From the NCBI GenBank assembly GCA_030655395.1, contig JAURVQ010000089.1, positions 1-33,999 on the forward strand: a stretch of DNA of 33,999 nt. The letters are read 5' to 3'. Numbering within the stretch: the first letter of the stretch is position 1; the number at the start of each line of letters is the position of its first letter. Shown here in pieces: positions 26,246 to 33,999 of the stretch. A program made the position numbers and the translations under genes. The DNA comes from Gammaproteobacteria bacterium. GTDB taxonomy: Bacteria; Pseudomonadota; Gammaproteobacteria; SURF-13. Below the pieces are notes generated by a model. That model did no database searches, had not been told where the DNA came from, and worked only from the letters and a program-made list of their open reading frames with translations.

Positions 26246-27165
26246 AAAGAGCGCTGGTGACCGGCGCGACCGGATTTATCGGCCGCCACAGCCTGCCCCG
26301 GCTGCGCGAATCCGGCTATGAAGTGCATGCTGTTTCCTCCCGGAAATCGCCACAAGAACATGGCGAAAATATCACTTGGCATTGTGCAAATTTATTGGAA
26401 TCGGGTGAAATAGCCTCGTTGATGGAGAAAGTGAGGCCGACCCATTTGCTGCATTTTGCGTGGTACGCGGTGCCCGGAAAGTACTGGACGGCGCCTGAAA
26501 ATCTCGCGTGGGTCAAGGCGACAGTGGGCTTGATGCAGGCGTTTTCAGAACAGGGCGGGCAACGTGCAGTGATGGCGGGTAGCTGTGCCGAATACGACTG
26601 GAAATTCGATTATTGTGCCGAGGAGTTTACGCCCTGCCGGCCGGCGACACTTTACGGGGCCTGCAAGTACAGCACGCAGATATTGCTCGATGCATGGTCA
26701 AGACAGGTGGGCATATCGAGCGCCTGGGGCAGGATATTTTTCCTCTACGGTCCCGGCGAATATCCATCACGTCTGGTTCCTTCTGTCATCAATTCTCTCC
26801 TGCATGATGAGCCGGCGCGCTGCACGCACGGCAACCAGGTGCGTGACTTCATGCACGTGGAAGATGTCGCGGCTGCCTTTGTCGGACTGCTGGGTAGCGA
26901 TGTGAAGGGCGCCGTGAACATTGCCTCCGGAATGCCTGTTCCGCTTAAGGATGTCATCTACACCATCGCCGATTATCTGAACAAGCGCAGTCTGGTGCAG
27001 TTGGGCGCGACCCCGACCTCTGTCGGCGAGCCGGACGCCTTGATTGCCGATATTGGTCGGTTGCGTGATGAAGTCAGGTTCAGGCCGCGATATAGCCTGA
27101 AGGAAGGCATCTCTGAAACCATTGAGTATATGGAAGCAGCCACACACTCTGTGCGCCGGCCATAA
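26242..27165 (+). CDS. NAD-dependent epimerase/dehydratase (SDR, nucleotide-sugar ketoreductase candidate)
   Basis: RALVTGATGFIGRHSLPRL; AGSCAEYDW; YGACKYSTQILLD; RDFMHVEDVA. GTG start overlaps previous stop. Confidence 0.88.
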   Translation: MKRALVTGATGFIGRHSLPRLRESGYEVHAVSSRKSPQEHGENITWHCANLLESGEIASLMEKVRPTHLLHFAWYAVPGKYWTAPENLAWVKATVGLMQAFSEQGGQRAVMAGSCAEYDWKFDYCAEEFTPCRPATLYGACKYSTQILLDAWSRQVGISSAWGRIFFLYGPGEYPSRLVPSVINSLLHDEPARCTHGNQVRDFMHVEDVAAAFVGLLGSDVKGAVNIASGMPVPLKDVIYTIADYLNKRSLVQLGATPTSVGEPDALIADIGRLRDEVRFRPRYSLKEGISETIEYMEAATHSVRRP

Positions 27166-27168
27166 GGA

Positions 27169-28233
27169 TTGAATCCGTTGAAAAGGGGAACGCTATCGGT
27201 TGTCGTCTGTAACTATAACCACGCGCACTATCTTCCAGCGGCTCTGCAGGCCATCTTGGACCAATCTTACCGGCCGCTGGAGGTGATCGTCATTGACGAT
27301 GGCTCAACGGATAACAGCGTAGAAGTAATAGAAGGGTTGGCACGGAAGGATCCGATCGTTCATCTCTATCGCAATGAGCAGAATCAAGGCGTTTGGTTCT
27401 CAGCCAATCGAGGGTTGAGCCTTGCTACTGGCGAGTACATCTATTTCGCGGCGGCTGATGACCGGGTCTGCTCAGGCTTCTTTGGAAAATCGATGGGACT
27501 CTTGGCGCAATATCCACAAGCGGGGCTGTGTTCGGCGTTACTGCAATTAATCGGAGTGGACGGAGAGGATAAGGGGTGGGTCAAATCACCGGTGATTTCT
27601 CCAACTGCCTGTTTTCTGCCGCCGGAGAAGGTTCTTGCCACCTTGACTCGCTACGGCTTCTGGTTCACAGGGCATACGGTCATTTGCCGGCGCGACGCCA
27701 TATTGCGCGAGACCGGCGGCTTCATACCGGAGCTATACCACTATGCGGACCATCTTGTGGATATGGTTGTGGCCCTGAAATGCGGGGCCTGCTTCATACC
27801 CGAGGTGCTTGCGACCTGGCGGGTGTTGGATGCGGGTTATGCCGAGACTCATTTCAACAACGCGGAGCTGTCCCGGGCGACGTTTGAGAAGACAACCCAA
27901 TTAATGCGATCGCCAAAATACGCCGCACTCTTCCCTGAAAAATTTGTGAAAGTGTGGGAAGAGAGGGGATGGTATGGTTTTGAGATGCGCCATTATCGCC
28001 GGCTGATCCAGAATCAATTAGATTTTATCAGCCGGTTAAGAGGGTTGAGGCCAAATTCAACGCTTCTGGACAAGGCCTCCTTCGCCGTGCTTAAGCTATT
28101 GACGCTGACCGGGGGGCTTGTGGGCAAGGCATATCTTTGGCATCGCCGAATAAATTGGGATTTCCCATGGGTGGTCAGGATGCGGCGATCCTATTCGAGA
28201 CATGCCCCCCGAACCCCGGCCCATCGGAAGTGA
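27169..28233 (+). CDS. Glycosyltransferase family 2
   Basis: LSVVVCNYNHAHYLPAALQAILDQSYRPLEVIVIDDGSTDNS; YFAAADDRV. Start uncertain (TTG 27169 or TTG 27178). Confidence 0.9.
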   Translation: MNPLKRGTLSVVVCNYNHAHYLPAALQAILDQSYRPLEVIVIDDGSTDNSVEVIEGLARKDPIVHLYRNEQNQGVWFSANRGLSLATGEYIYFAAADDRVCSGFFGKSMGLLAQYPQAGLCSALLQLIGVDGEDKGWVKSPVISPTACFLPPEKVLATLTRYGFWFTGHTVICRRDAILRETGGFIPELYHYADHLVDMVVALKCGACFIPEVLATWRVLDAGYAETHFNNAELSRATFEKTTQLMRSPKYAALFPEKFVKVWEERGWYGFEMRHYRRLIQNQLDFISRLRGLRPNSTLLDKASFAVLKLLTLTGGLVGKAYLWHRRINWDFPWVVRMRRSYSRHAPRTPAHRK

Positions 28234-28303
28234 GGATGCCCAGGACTGAGGATGGTAAAGTGAACTCCTCGGTCAGGACCGCATTAGTAAAGTCAGAATA
28301 CTC

Positions 28304-29215
28304 TTGCCCAAGGTGGACCCGTTGACTCTGCGCCTATGCCCGTTTTGCCGCAGCGCGGGCGCATTCCTGTTTTATGCCGGCGACGAAAATCGTCGTGTTT
28401 CGGACGCGTGCTTCAGCTACTTGATGTGCTCATCCTGCGAAGCGGTTTTCCTGCCCGAGCCTCCGGCTGATCTCTCGTGCTACTACCAGAGCGAGTATTA
28501 CGACATCCCTGCCCTGGAGCAATTCAAGGCAGTCGCCGGTAAGGATCGAAACAAGATCGAGACCGTGCTGAAATTCGCGCGTGGTGGGCGCCTGTTGGAA
28601 ATCGGTCCGGCCTTCGGCGTGTTCGCCTGGCAGGCAAAACAGGCAGGCTTCGTGGTGGACGTGATCGAAATGGACGCGCGCTGCTGTGAATTCCTGCGCC
28701 AAAACATTGGAGTCAATGTGAGGCAGAGCAACAGCCCGCACAGCGTGATGCCGACGCTACCGCAGCACGAGGTGATCGCCATCTGGCATGTGCTGGAGCA
28801 TCTGCCGGAGCCGCTTGCCTTCCTGCGGGCCGCGGCCGCGAACCTTGCGCCCGGCGGCGTGCTGGTGATCGCCATGCCCAACCCGGACGCGTTTCAGTTC
28901 CGGCTTATGGGCAGGCGCTGGCCACACCTCGACGCGCCGCGCCATCTCACCCTGATCCCGGCGGCCCTGCTCGCGCGCAAGGCGCAGGAGTTGGGGCTGG
29001 ATCGGGTCTATCTAACCAGCGATGACAGCGATGCGCGCAGTTGGAACCGCTTTGGATGGCAGCGCTTGTTGATGAATCGCTTTGCCGGTAAGTTCATGCA
29101 GCGTGTGATGTTCGTGCTGGGCTACGCGCTGAGCCTAATCATGATGCCGTTTGACCGCAAGGCTTTCAACGGTAGCGCGTATACGATCGTTTTCAGAAAA
29201 AAAACATCACCATGA
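28304..29215 (+). CDS. Class I SAM-dependent methyltransferase with N-terminal Cys motifs (Methyltransf_23-like)
   Basis: LCPFCRSAG...MCSSCEAVFL; RLLEIGPAFGVFAWQAKQAGFVVDVIEMD; IWHVLEHLPEPLAFLRAAAANLAPGGVLVIAMPN. Confidence 0.85.
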   Translation: MPKVDPLTLRLCPFCRSAGAFLFYAGDENRRVSDACFSYLMCSSCEAVFLPEPPADLSCYYQSEYYDIPALEQFKAVAGKDRNKIETVLKFARGGRLLEIGPAFGVFAWQAKQAGFVVDVIEMDARCCEFLRQNIGVNVRQSNSPHSVMPTLPQHEVIAIWHVLEHLPEPLAFLRAAAANLAPGGVLVIAMPNPDAFQFRLMGRRWPHLDAPRHLTLIPAALLARKAQELGLDRVYLTSDDSDARSWNRFGWQRLLMNRFAGKFMQRVMFVLGYALSLIMMPFDRKAFNGSAYTIVFRKKTSP

Positions 29216-30366
29216 AATTTTCAGTGCTGCTCCCCACCCGCAACGGTGGCCCTTTCCTGGCAAACTGTATCCGCTCGATCCTGGATCAGGATTATTCCGA
29301 TCTGGAATTGGTGATTTCCGATAACGCCAACACCGACGAAACGCCGCAGGTCATCCGTGCATTTGCCGGAGACCCGCGCGTCAAGGCATTACGGCTGGAA
29401 ACGCCGGCGTCGGTCACCGACAACTGGAACAACGCCCTCAGCGCCGCTTCGGGTGATTACATCCTGATGATGGGGGACGACGATTACCTGCTGCCGGGCT
29501 ATTTCAGCAGGATGGAGCGCATCCTCAACCAGTACCGCCAGCCCGACTGCGTGGTGCACAACGCCTATTCCTATGTCGCGCCCGGTTCGATCGGCGGCAA
29601 CCCGCAGAGCTTTTACAACGAGGCGCATTTCCATTTCGGCCCAGACCTGGTGCAGGAGGGCATGCTGAGCCCGGAGCAGCGTTTTGCCATCGTGCGTGAC
29701 ATGTTCAGCTTCAAGGTGCGCATTCCGCTCAACATGCAGACCACCCTGGTTGGACGCAAGGTCTTCGGCAAGATCCACGGCGGCACGTTCCAGCCGCCCT
29801 TTCCCGACCACTACGCACTGAACTCGCTGCTGCTCACTGCCGAGAACTGGGTGTTCTCTCCGGAGAAGCTGCTCGTGGTCGGCGTCTCGCCCAAGTCGTT
29901 CGGCCATTACGTCTACAGCAACCAGCAAAGCAGCGGTCTTGCTTACCTTGGCATTGCTGCCGATTTCGAGGGGCGGCTGCCCGGCAATGAGCTGATGAAC
30001 GGCATGCATGTCTGGCTCAACCTGTTAAAGCGGAATTACTCCGAGCTGCTCAAGGGTGTGGAGGTGGATCGCGCCGGCTACGTGCGGCGCCAGGTCTATG
30101 CTTGGTATATGCAAAAGAAGCTTGGCGCGATCACGGTCGGTGATTTCCTGCGCCACCTCGGCCTGCTGTCTTTCCCCGACTGGATTGGGCTGCTCGCCGC
30201 GGTCGCGGACAAGGAGAGTTGGAAACGCCTAGTGCGGTTACTGTCCTCGGGGCGGAAGAGCGATGCTGAAACTCAGTGGCACGGCCTGCAGACGTTGGAG
30301 GGCATTGCCGACATCCGCCAGTTTGCGCAGTGGCTGGCGGTGAATCGGGACGTCCCGAAAGCATGA
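29212..30366 (+). CDS. Glycosyltransferase family 2
   Basis: FSVLLPTRNGGPFLANCIRSILDQDYSDLELVISDNANTDET; YILMMGDDDYLLPGY. Confidence 0.88.
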   Translation: MKFSVLLPTRNGGPFLANCIRSILDQDYSDLELVISDNANTDETPQVIRAFAGDPRVKALRLETPASVTDNWNNALSAASGDYILMMGDDDYLLPGYFSRMERILNQYRQPDCVVHNAYSYVAPGSIGGNPQSFYNEAHFHFGPDLVQEGMLSPEQRFAIVRDMFSFKVRIPLNMQTTLVGRKVFGKIHGGTFQPPFPDHYALNSLLLTAENWVFSPEKLLVVGVSPKSFGHYVYSNQQSSGLAYLGIAADFEGRLPGNELMNGMHVWLNLLKRNYSELLKGVEVDRAGYVRRQVYAWYMQKKLGAITVGDFLRHLGLLSFPDWIGLLAAVADKESWKRLVRLLSSGRKSDAETQWHGLQTLEGIADIRQFAQWLAVNRDVPKA

Positions 30367-31436
30367 CCCTGGGTCTGCGTATCGGTTATGTACCCATGAC
30401 TCCGGCGTTGGACGCGCCCGGAGACCGACGCCGGTTTGTGCACTACGCGCGTGCAAGAAACCTCCGCTTCGAAATCGCCGATCCGTCTCGGGAGTACGAT
30501 GTGGTGATCCTGTCACAACGTGCCGATCTCAGTGTGTGGAGCCGATACCCGAAAGGCCGTCTGGTCTATGATTTGATCGATTCCTATCTGGCTATCCCCC
30601 GAGGCGACATCAAGGGCCGGCTGCGTGGGCTGGCCAAATTCGTAACGCGCCAGAGCCACTATCCGCAACTTGATCACTGGAAGGCGATTGAGGCGATGTG
30701 TCAGCGCGCCGATGCGGTGGTCTGTAGTACTGAAGAGCAGAAACGCGATATTTCTCCATTCTGCAGCAACGTCCACATCATTCTCGACGCGCACAGCATG
30801 GTCACCCGCACTGTCAAGCACGATTACGCCGCCAGCCAGCCATTCCGGCTGGTGTGGGAGGGCATGCCGCAGACGCTGGGCTCTCTTGACCTGATCCGAT
30901 CCGCACTGGAAAAGCTGCGGCAAAAGCATCCCGTCGAGTTGCATCTGGTGACGGATATTGAGTATTACCGCTATCTCGGTAGATACGGCAGGAGCAGCAC
31001 CCTGAAAGCTGCGCGCCGAATCTTTCCCGATGTTCACCTGCATGAGTGGAAAGAGGAGGATTGCGCCGACATCATCTGTGCCTGCGATATCGCCGTAATC
31101 CCGCTCGTGCTGGACGATCCATTTATCGCCGGCAAGCCTGAGAACAAGCTGTTACTGTTCTGGCGTATGGGCATGCCTGTGGTGGCCTCGGCCACTCCGG
31201 CGTATGTGCGTGCCATGCAGGGCGCGGGCTTGGATCTGACATGCAGGGATAAAGAGCAGTGGTTGCCCGCCCTAGAGCGCCTTCTTGCTGACGAAGCGGC
31301 GCGCTGTGATGCCGGCTGCCGCGGCAAAACCTATGCGGACCACGAGTTCGGGGAAGACAGGCTGCTGGCCCGCTGGGATGCGGTCTTCGCCTCTCTCGGA
31401 TTTACCTGCGGCGCGCATGCGCCAATATTGCCGTGA
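30363..31436 (+). CDS. GT-B-like glycosyltransferase (family 1/4-like)
   Basis: ATG 30363 overlaps previous stop; VVCSTEEQKRDI, FRLVWEGMPQTLGSLDLIRSALEKL, IPLVLDDPFIAGKPENKLLLFWRMGMPVVASATPAYVRAM. Confidence 0.75.
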   Translation: MTLGLRIGYVPMTPALDAPGDRRRFVHYARARNLRFEIADPSREYDVVILSQRADLSVWSRYPKGRLVYDLIDSYLAIPRGDIKGRLRGLAKFVTRQSHYPQLDHWKAIEAMCQRADAVVCSTEEQKRDISPFCSNVHIILDAHSMVTRTVKHDYAASQPFRLVWEGMPQTLGSLDLIRSALEKLRQKHPVELHLVTDIEYYRYLGRYGRSSTLKAARRIFPDVHLHEWKEEDCADIICACDIAVIPLVLDDPFIAGKPENKLLLFWRMGMPVVASATPAYVRAMQGAGLDLTCRDKEQWLPALERLLADEAARCDAGCRGKTYADHEFGEDRLLARWDAVFASLGFTCGAHAPILP

Positions 31437-32305
31437 TCCGGATGAAGGTGTCTATGACGAGCTTGCCGCACCACAAGGACGACCGGGTCGTAAAGGGCTT
31501 CGGCGAAGAGTGGAGCCGCTTTACCCAAGGGGGGCTCCCGCCCGACGAGCGGCAGGCGATCTTCGAGGATTACTTCTCCATATTCCCGTGGGGCACACTG
31601 CCTGTCAGCGCATCGGGCGCCGACATCGGCTGCGGCAGCGGGCGCTGGGCGATGCTCGTGGCGCCGCTCGTGGGCGAACTGCACTTGGTGGATGCCAGCG
31701 AGGCTGCGCTGGACGTGGCACGGAGGAATCTCGATCGGGCCGGTAACGTGCGCTTTCATCATGCCAGTGTGGATGAGCTGCCGTTCGCCGAGGAGTCGCT
31801 CGACTTTGCTTATTCGCTCGGCGTGCTGCATCACGTGCCGGACACGCTGGCCGCCTTGCGCTCGGTGGCACGGGCGCTCAAGCCCGGCGCGCCGTTCCTG
31901 GTCTATCTCTATTACGCGTTCGACAATCGTCCGCAGTGGTTTCGCGCGCTGTGGCGGCTGAGCGACTGGGTGCGGCGCGCGATCTCGCGCCTGCCGGTGA
32001 GACCTCGGAACGCCGTGTGCGACGTTATCGCCGTGATCGTCTACTGGCCTTTGGCCAGACTGGCCAAGTTGCTCGATGCGGCCAGTCTGCTCCCCGCTGC
32101 GTGGCCACTTGCGGCCTACCGCGACCGCTCCTTCTACACCATGCGCACGGATGCTCTTGACCGCTTCGGTACACGCATCGAGCAGCGCTTCACGCGCACC
32201 GAGATCGAAGCCATGCTGCGTGCGGCGGGCTTCGATTGCATCCGCTTCTCCGACCGGCTGCCTTACTGGTGTGCGGTTGGCGTCAAGGCCGGCTACCGAA
32301 CCTAG
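31433..32305 (+). CDS. Class I SAM-dependent methyltransferase
   Basis: GADIGCGSGRWAMLVAPLVGELHLVDASEAAL; FAYSLGVLHHVPDTLAALRSVARALKPGAPFLVYLYY. GTG 31433 or ATG 31442 start. Confidence 0.88.
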   Translation: MIRMKVSMTSLPHHKDDRVVKGFGEEWSRFTQGGLPPDERQAIFEDYFSIFPWGTLPVSASGADIGCGSGRWAMLVAPLVGELHLVDASEAALDVARRNLDRAGNVRFHHASVDELPFAEESLDFAYSLGVLHHVPDTLAALRSVARALKPGAPFLVYLYYAFDNRPQWFRALWRLSDWVRRAISRLPVRPRNAVCDVIAVIVYWPLARLAKLLDAASLLPAAWPLAAYRDRSFYTMRTDALDRFGTRIEQRFTRTEIEAMLRAAGFDCIRFSDRLPYWCAVGVKAGYRT

Positions 32306-32308
32306 CCC

Positions 32309-33999
32309 ATGTGCGGAATCGCCGGTATCAGGGGTGAGCCGGGTGCGAATGCCAGTGCTGCGGTCGAGGCCATGACCGCAGCACTGGTGCACCGCGGTCC
32401 GGACGATTCCGGCGTCTGGGTGGACGCAGCGGCTGGCGTCGCGCTCGGCCACCGCCGTCTATCCATCCTCGATCTTTCCAGCGCCGGCCATCAGCCGATG
32501 AGCTCTCATTGCAGCCGTTATGTCATCGCCTTCAACGGCGAGATATACAACCACGCCGACGTTCGCAAGGAGTTAGAAGCCGCTGATCCCACTATACGCT
32601 GGCGCGGCCACTCCGACACTGAAACGATTCTCACCGCGGTGGCACGCTGGGGCGTGGTCCCGGCGCTTAAACGCATGGCTGGCATGTTCGCTTTTGCCCT
32701 GTGGGACCGCGAGAAACGCGTGCTGCATCTCGTCCGTGACCGGCTCGGCGAGAAGCCTCTCTACTACGGCTGGCTGGGCCGCACCCTCGTCTTCGCCTCG
32801 GAGTTGAAGGCGCTGCGTGTGCATCCACAGTGGCGCGGCGAAATTGATCGCGGTGCGCTGGTGCTGCTGCTGCGGCACAATTACATCCCCGCGCCGCACT
32901 CGATCTATCAAGGAATCCGCAAGTTGATGCCTGGCACGATCCTCTCGGTGCGGGCCGATGGCTCGTGCGAAGAAGTGCACTACTGGTCGGCGCGGGAGAC
33001 CGCCGAGCGCGGCGCCTCCGAGCCGTTCGCGGGCAGCGAGGCGGAGGCGGCCGAGGCGCTGGAGCGGTTGCTGTCCCGCTCAGTCGGTCGGCAGATGGTC
33101 GCCGACGTGCCGCTCGGCGCCTTCCTCTCGGGCGGCGTCGACTCGTCCACCATCGTGGCGCTCATGCAGGCGCAAAGCCCTCGCCCCGTGAAAACATTTA
33201 CCATCGGCTTTAACGAAGAAGCTTACAACGAGGCCGAGCATGCCAAGGCGGTAGCCAGGCACTTGGGTACGGATCACACCGAGCTTTACGTGACACCCCA
33301 AGAAGCTATGGATGTCATCCCGAGGTTGCCAGAACTCTTCGATGAGCCTTTCGCAGACTCTTCCCAGATTCCCACCTTTCTTGTTTCTCGACTCGCGCGG
33401 CAGCATGTCAAGGTGAGCCTCTCCGGTGATGGAGGCGACGAGTTGTTCGGCGGCTACAACCGCTATTTTTGGGGCAGAAGTATCTGGAGAAAAATCGGTT
33501 GGATGCCACGAGGGTTGAGGGGGTTGATAGCTGGAGGATTGAGGACGTTGCCACCGCAGTCCTGGGATTTAATCTTTCAGCGTTGTGCTGCTGTCTTGCC
33601 GGGAAAACTCAGGCAGCGAAGCCCGGGAGACAAACTCCACAAGCTGGCAGGGATTCTTGCGGTCGATAGCCCGGAGGCGATGTACTTGGGGCTGGTGTCT
33701 CATTGGAAGGACCCGGCTACGGTGGTCTTGGGCGCCAGCGAGCCCACTGTACTTACAGATCGCAATCGATGGGCGAATCTGGAAGACTTTACCCAGCGCA
33801 TGATGTATCTGGATACGGTGAGTTACCTGCCGGACGATATTCTCGTCAAAGTAGATCGGGCCAGCATGGGTGTAAGTTTGGAGTCACGTGTGCCATTTCT
33901 GGACCACAGGGTTGTTGAATGTTCCTGGAAGCTACCGCTGTCCATGAAGATTCGTGGTGTCCACGGCAAATCGCTTTTAAGGCAGGTGTTGTACAAATA
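32309..33999 (+). CDS. Asparagine synthase (glutamine-hydrolysing)-like amidotransferase, 3' truncated by window end
   Basis: MCGIAGIRGEPG (class II glutaminase Cys2), LVHRGPDDSGVW, FNGEIYNH, FLSGGVDSSTIVALM, SLSGDGGDELFGGYNRY, LPDDILVKVDRASMGVSLESRVPFLDHRVVE. Open to the window end, so absent from the ORF track. Confidence 0.93.
   Translation, partial: MCGIAGIRGEPGANASAAVEAMTAALVHRGPDDSGVWVDAAAGVALGHRRLSILDLSSAGHQPMSSHCSRYVIAFNGEIYNHADVRKELEAADPTIRWRGHSDTETILTAVARWGVVPALKRMAGMFAFALWDREKRVLHLVRDRLGEKPLYYGWLGRTLVFASELKALRVHPQWRGEIDRGALVLLLRHNYIPAPHSIYQGIRKLMPGTILSVRADGSCEEVHYWSARETAERGASEPFAGSEAEAAEALERLLSRSVGRQMVADVPLGAFLSGGVDSSTIVALMQAQSPRPVKTFTIGFNEEAYNEAEHAKAVARHLGTDHTELYVTPQEAMDVIPRLPELFDEPFADSSQIPTFLVSRLARQHVKVSLSGDGGDELFGGYNRYFWGRSIWRKIGWMPRGLRGLIAGGLRTLPPQSWDLIFQRCAAVLPGKLRQRSPGDKLHKLAGILAVDSPEAMYLGLVSHWKDPATVVLGASEPTVLTDRNRWANLEDFTQRMMYLDTVSYLPDDILVKVDRASMGVSLESRVPFLDHRVVECSWKLPLSMKIRGVHGKSLLRQVLYK

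Noticed and set aside
31331-32452. Minus-strand ORF (373 aa)
   Set aside because: Antisense to the SAM methyltransferase, which has clear motifs; Arg/His/Gln-rich shadow frame.
33469-33918. Short + strand ORFs at the window end
   Set aside because: Out-of-frame with the AsnB-like reading frame, which is continuous through this region.
1-33999. CRISPR array, tRNA/rRNA, intact transposase or toxin-antitoxin/defence genes
   Set aside because: Looked for and not seen; the only regular repeat is the coding 18-bp repeat at 23788-23877.

Overview
The window is one long surface-polysaccharide (O-antigen, capsule or EPS type) locus. All roughly 30 genes are on the + strand, tightly packed and often overlapping at stop/start (ATGA, TAATG, TTGA). 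I saw no rRNA, tRNA, CRISPR array or intact transposase. Several biosynthetic modules can be read from the proteins. (A) 6-1930: a CMP-sugar synthetase and a GT-B-like protein. (B) ~2.0-11.3 kb: a FAD/Fe-S oxidase, a FAH-family protein, a methyltransferase, an SDR epimerase, a divergent KdsB-like CMP-transferase, a HpaI-type pyruvate aldolase, an 87-aa protein and a large GT-like protein. This is a plausible pathway to a non-standard CMP-activated 2-keto-3-deoxy sugar acid. (C) 11.4-15.7 kb: a Gfo/Idh/MocA oxidoreductase, a decayed GmhA-like SIS isomerase, an SDR, a 3-dehydroquinate-synthase-like sugar-phosphate cyclase and a 2-hydroxyacid dehydrogenase, possibly making a cyclitol or carba-sugar. 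(D) 17.4-27.2 kb: a CDP-6-deoxyhexose module with a DegT aminotransferase, RfbF, RfbG, a NovU/TylC3-type C-methyltransferase, an RmlC-like epimerase and an SDR, interrupted by a GT2 and two tandem paralogous membrane proteins. (E) 27.2-34.0 kb: glycosyltransferases, methyltransferases and an AsnB-like amidotransferase that runs off the window end. Rearrangement scars include a multiply frameshifted gmhA-like pseudogene with a perfect hairpin at an apparent internal deletion, rfbF-like fragments flanking an AT-rich O-methyltransferase gene, and an 18-bp coding tandem repeat. Functions are assigned by eye from motifs; no searches were run.
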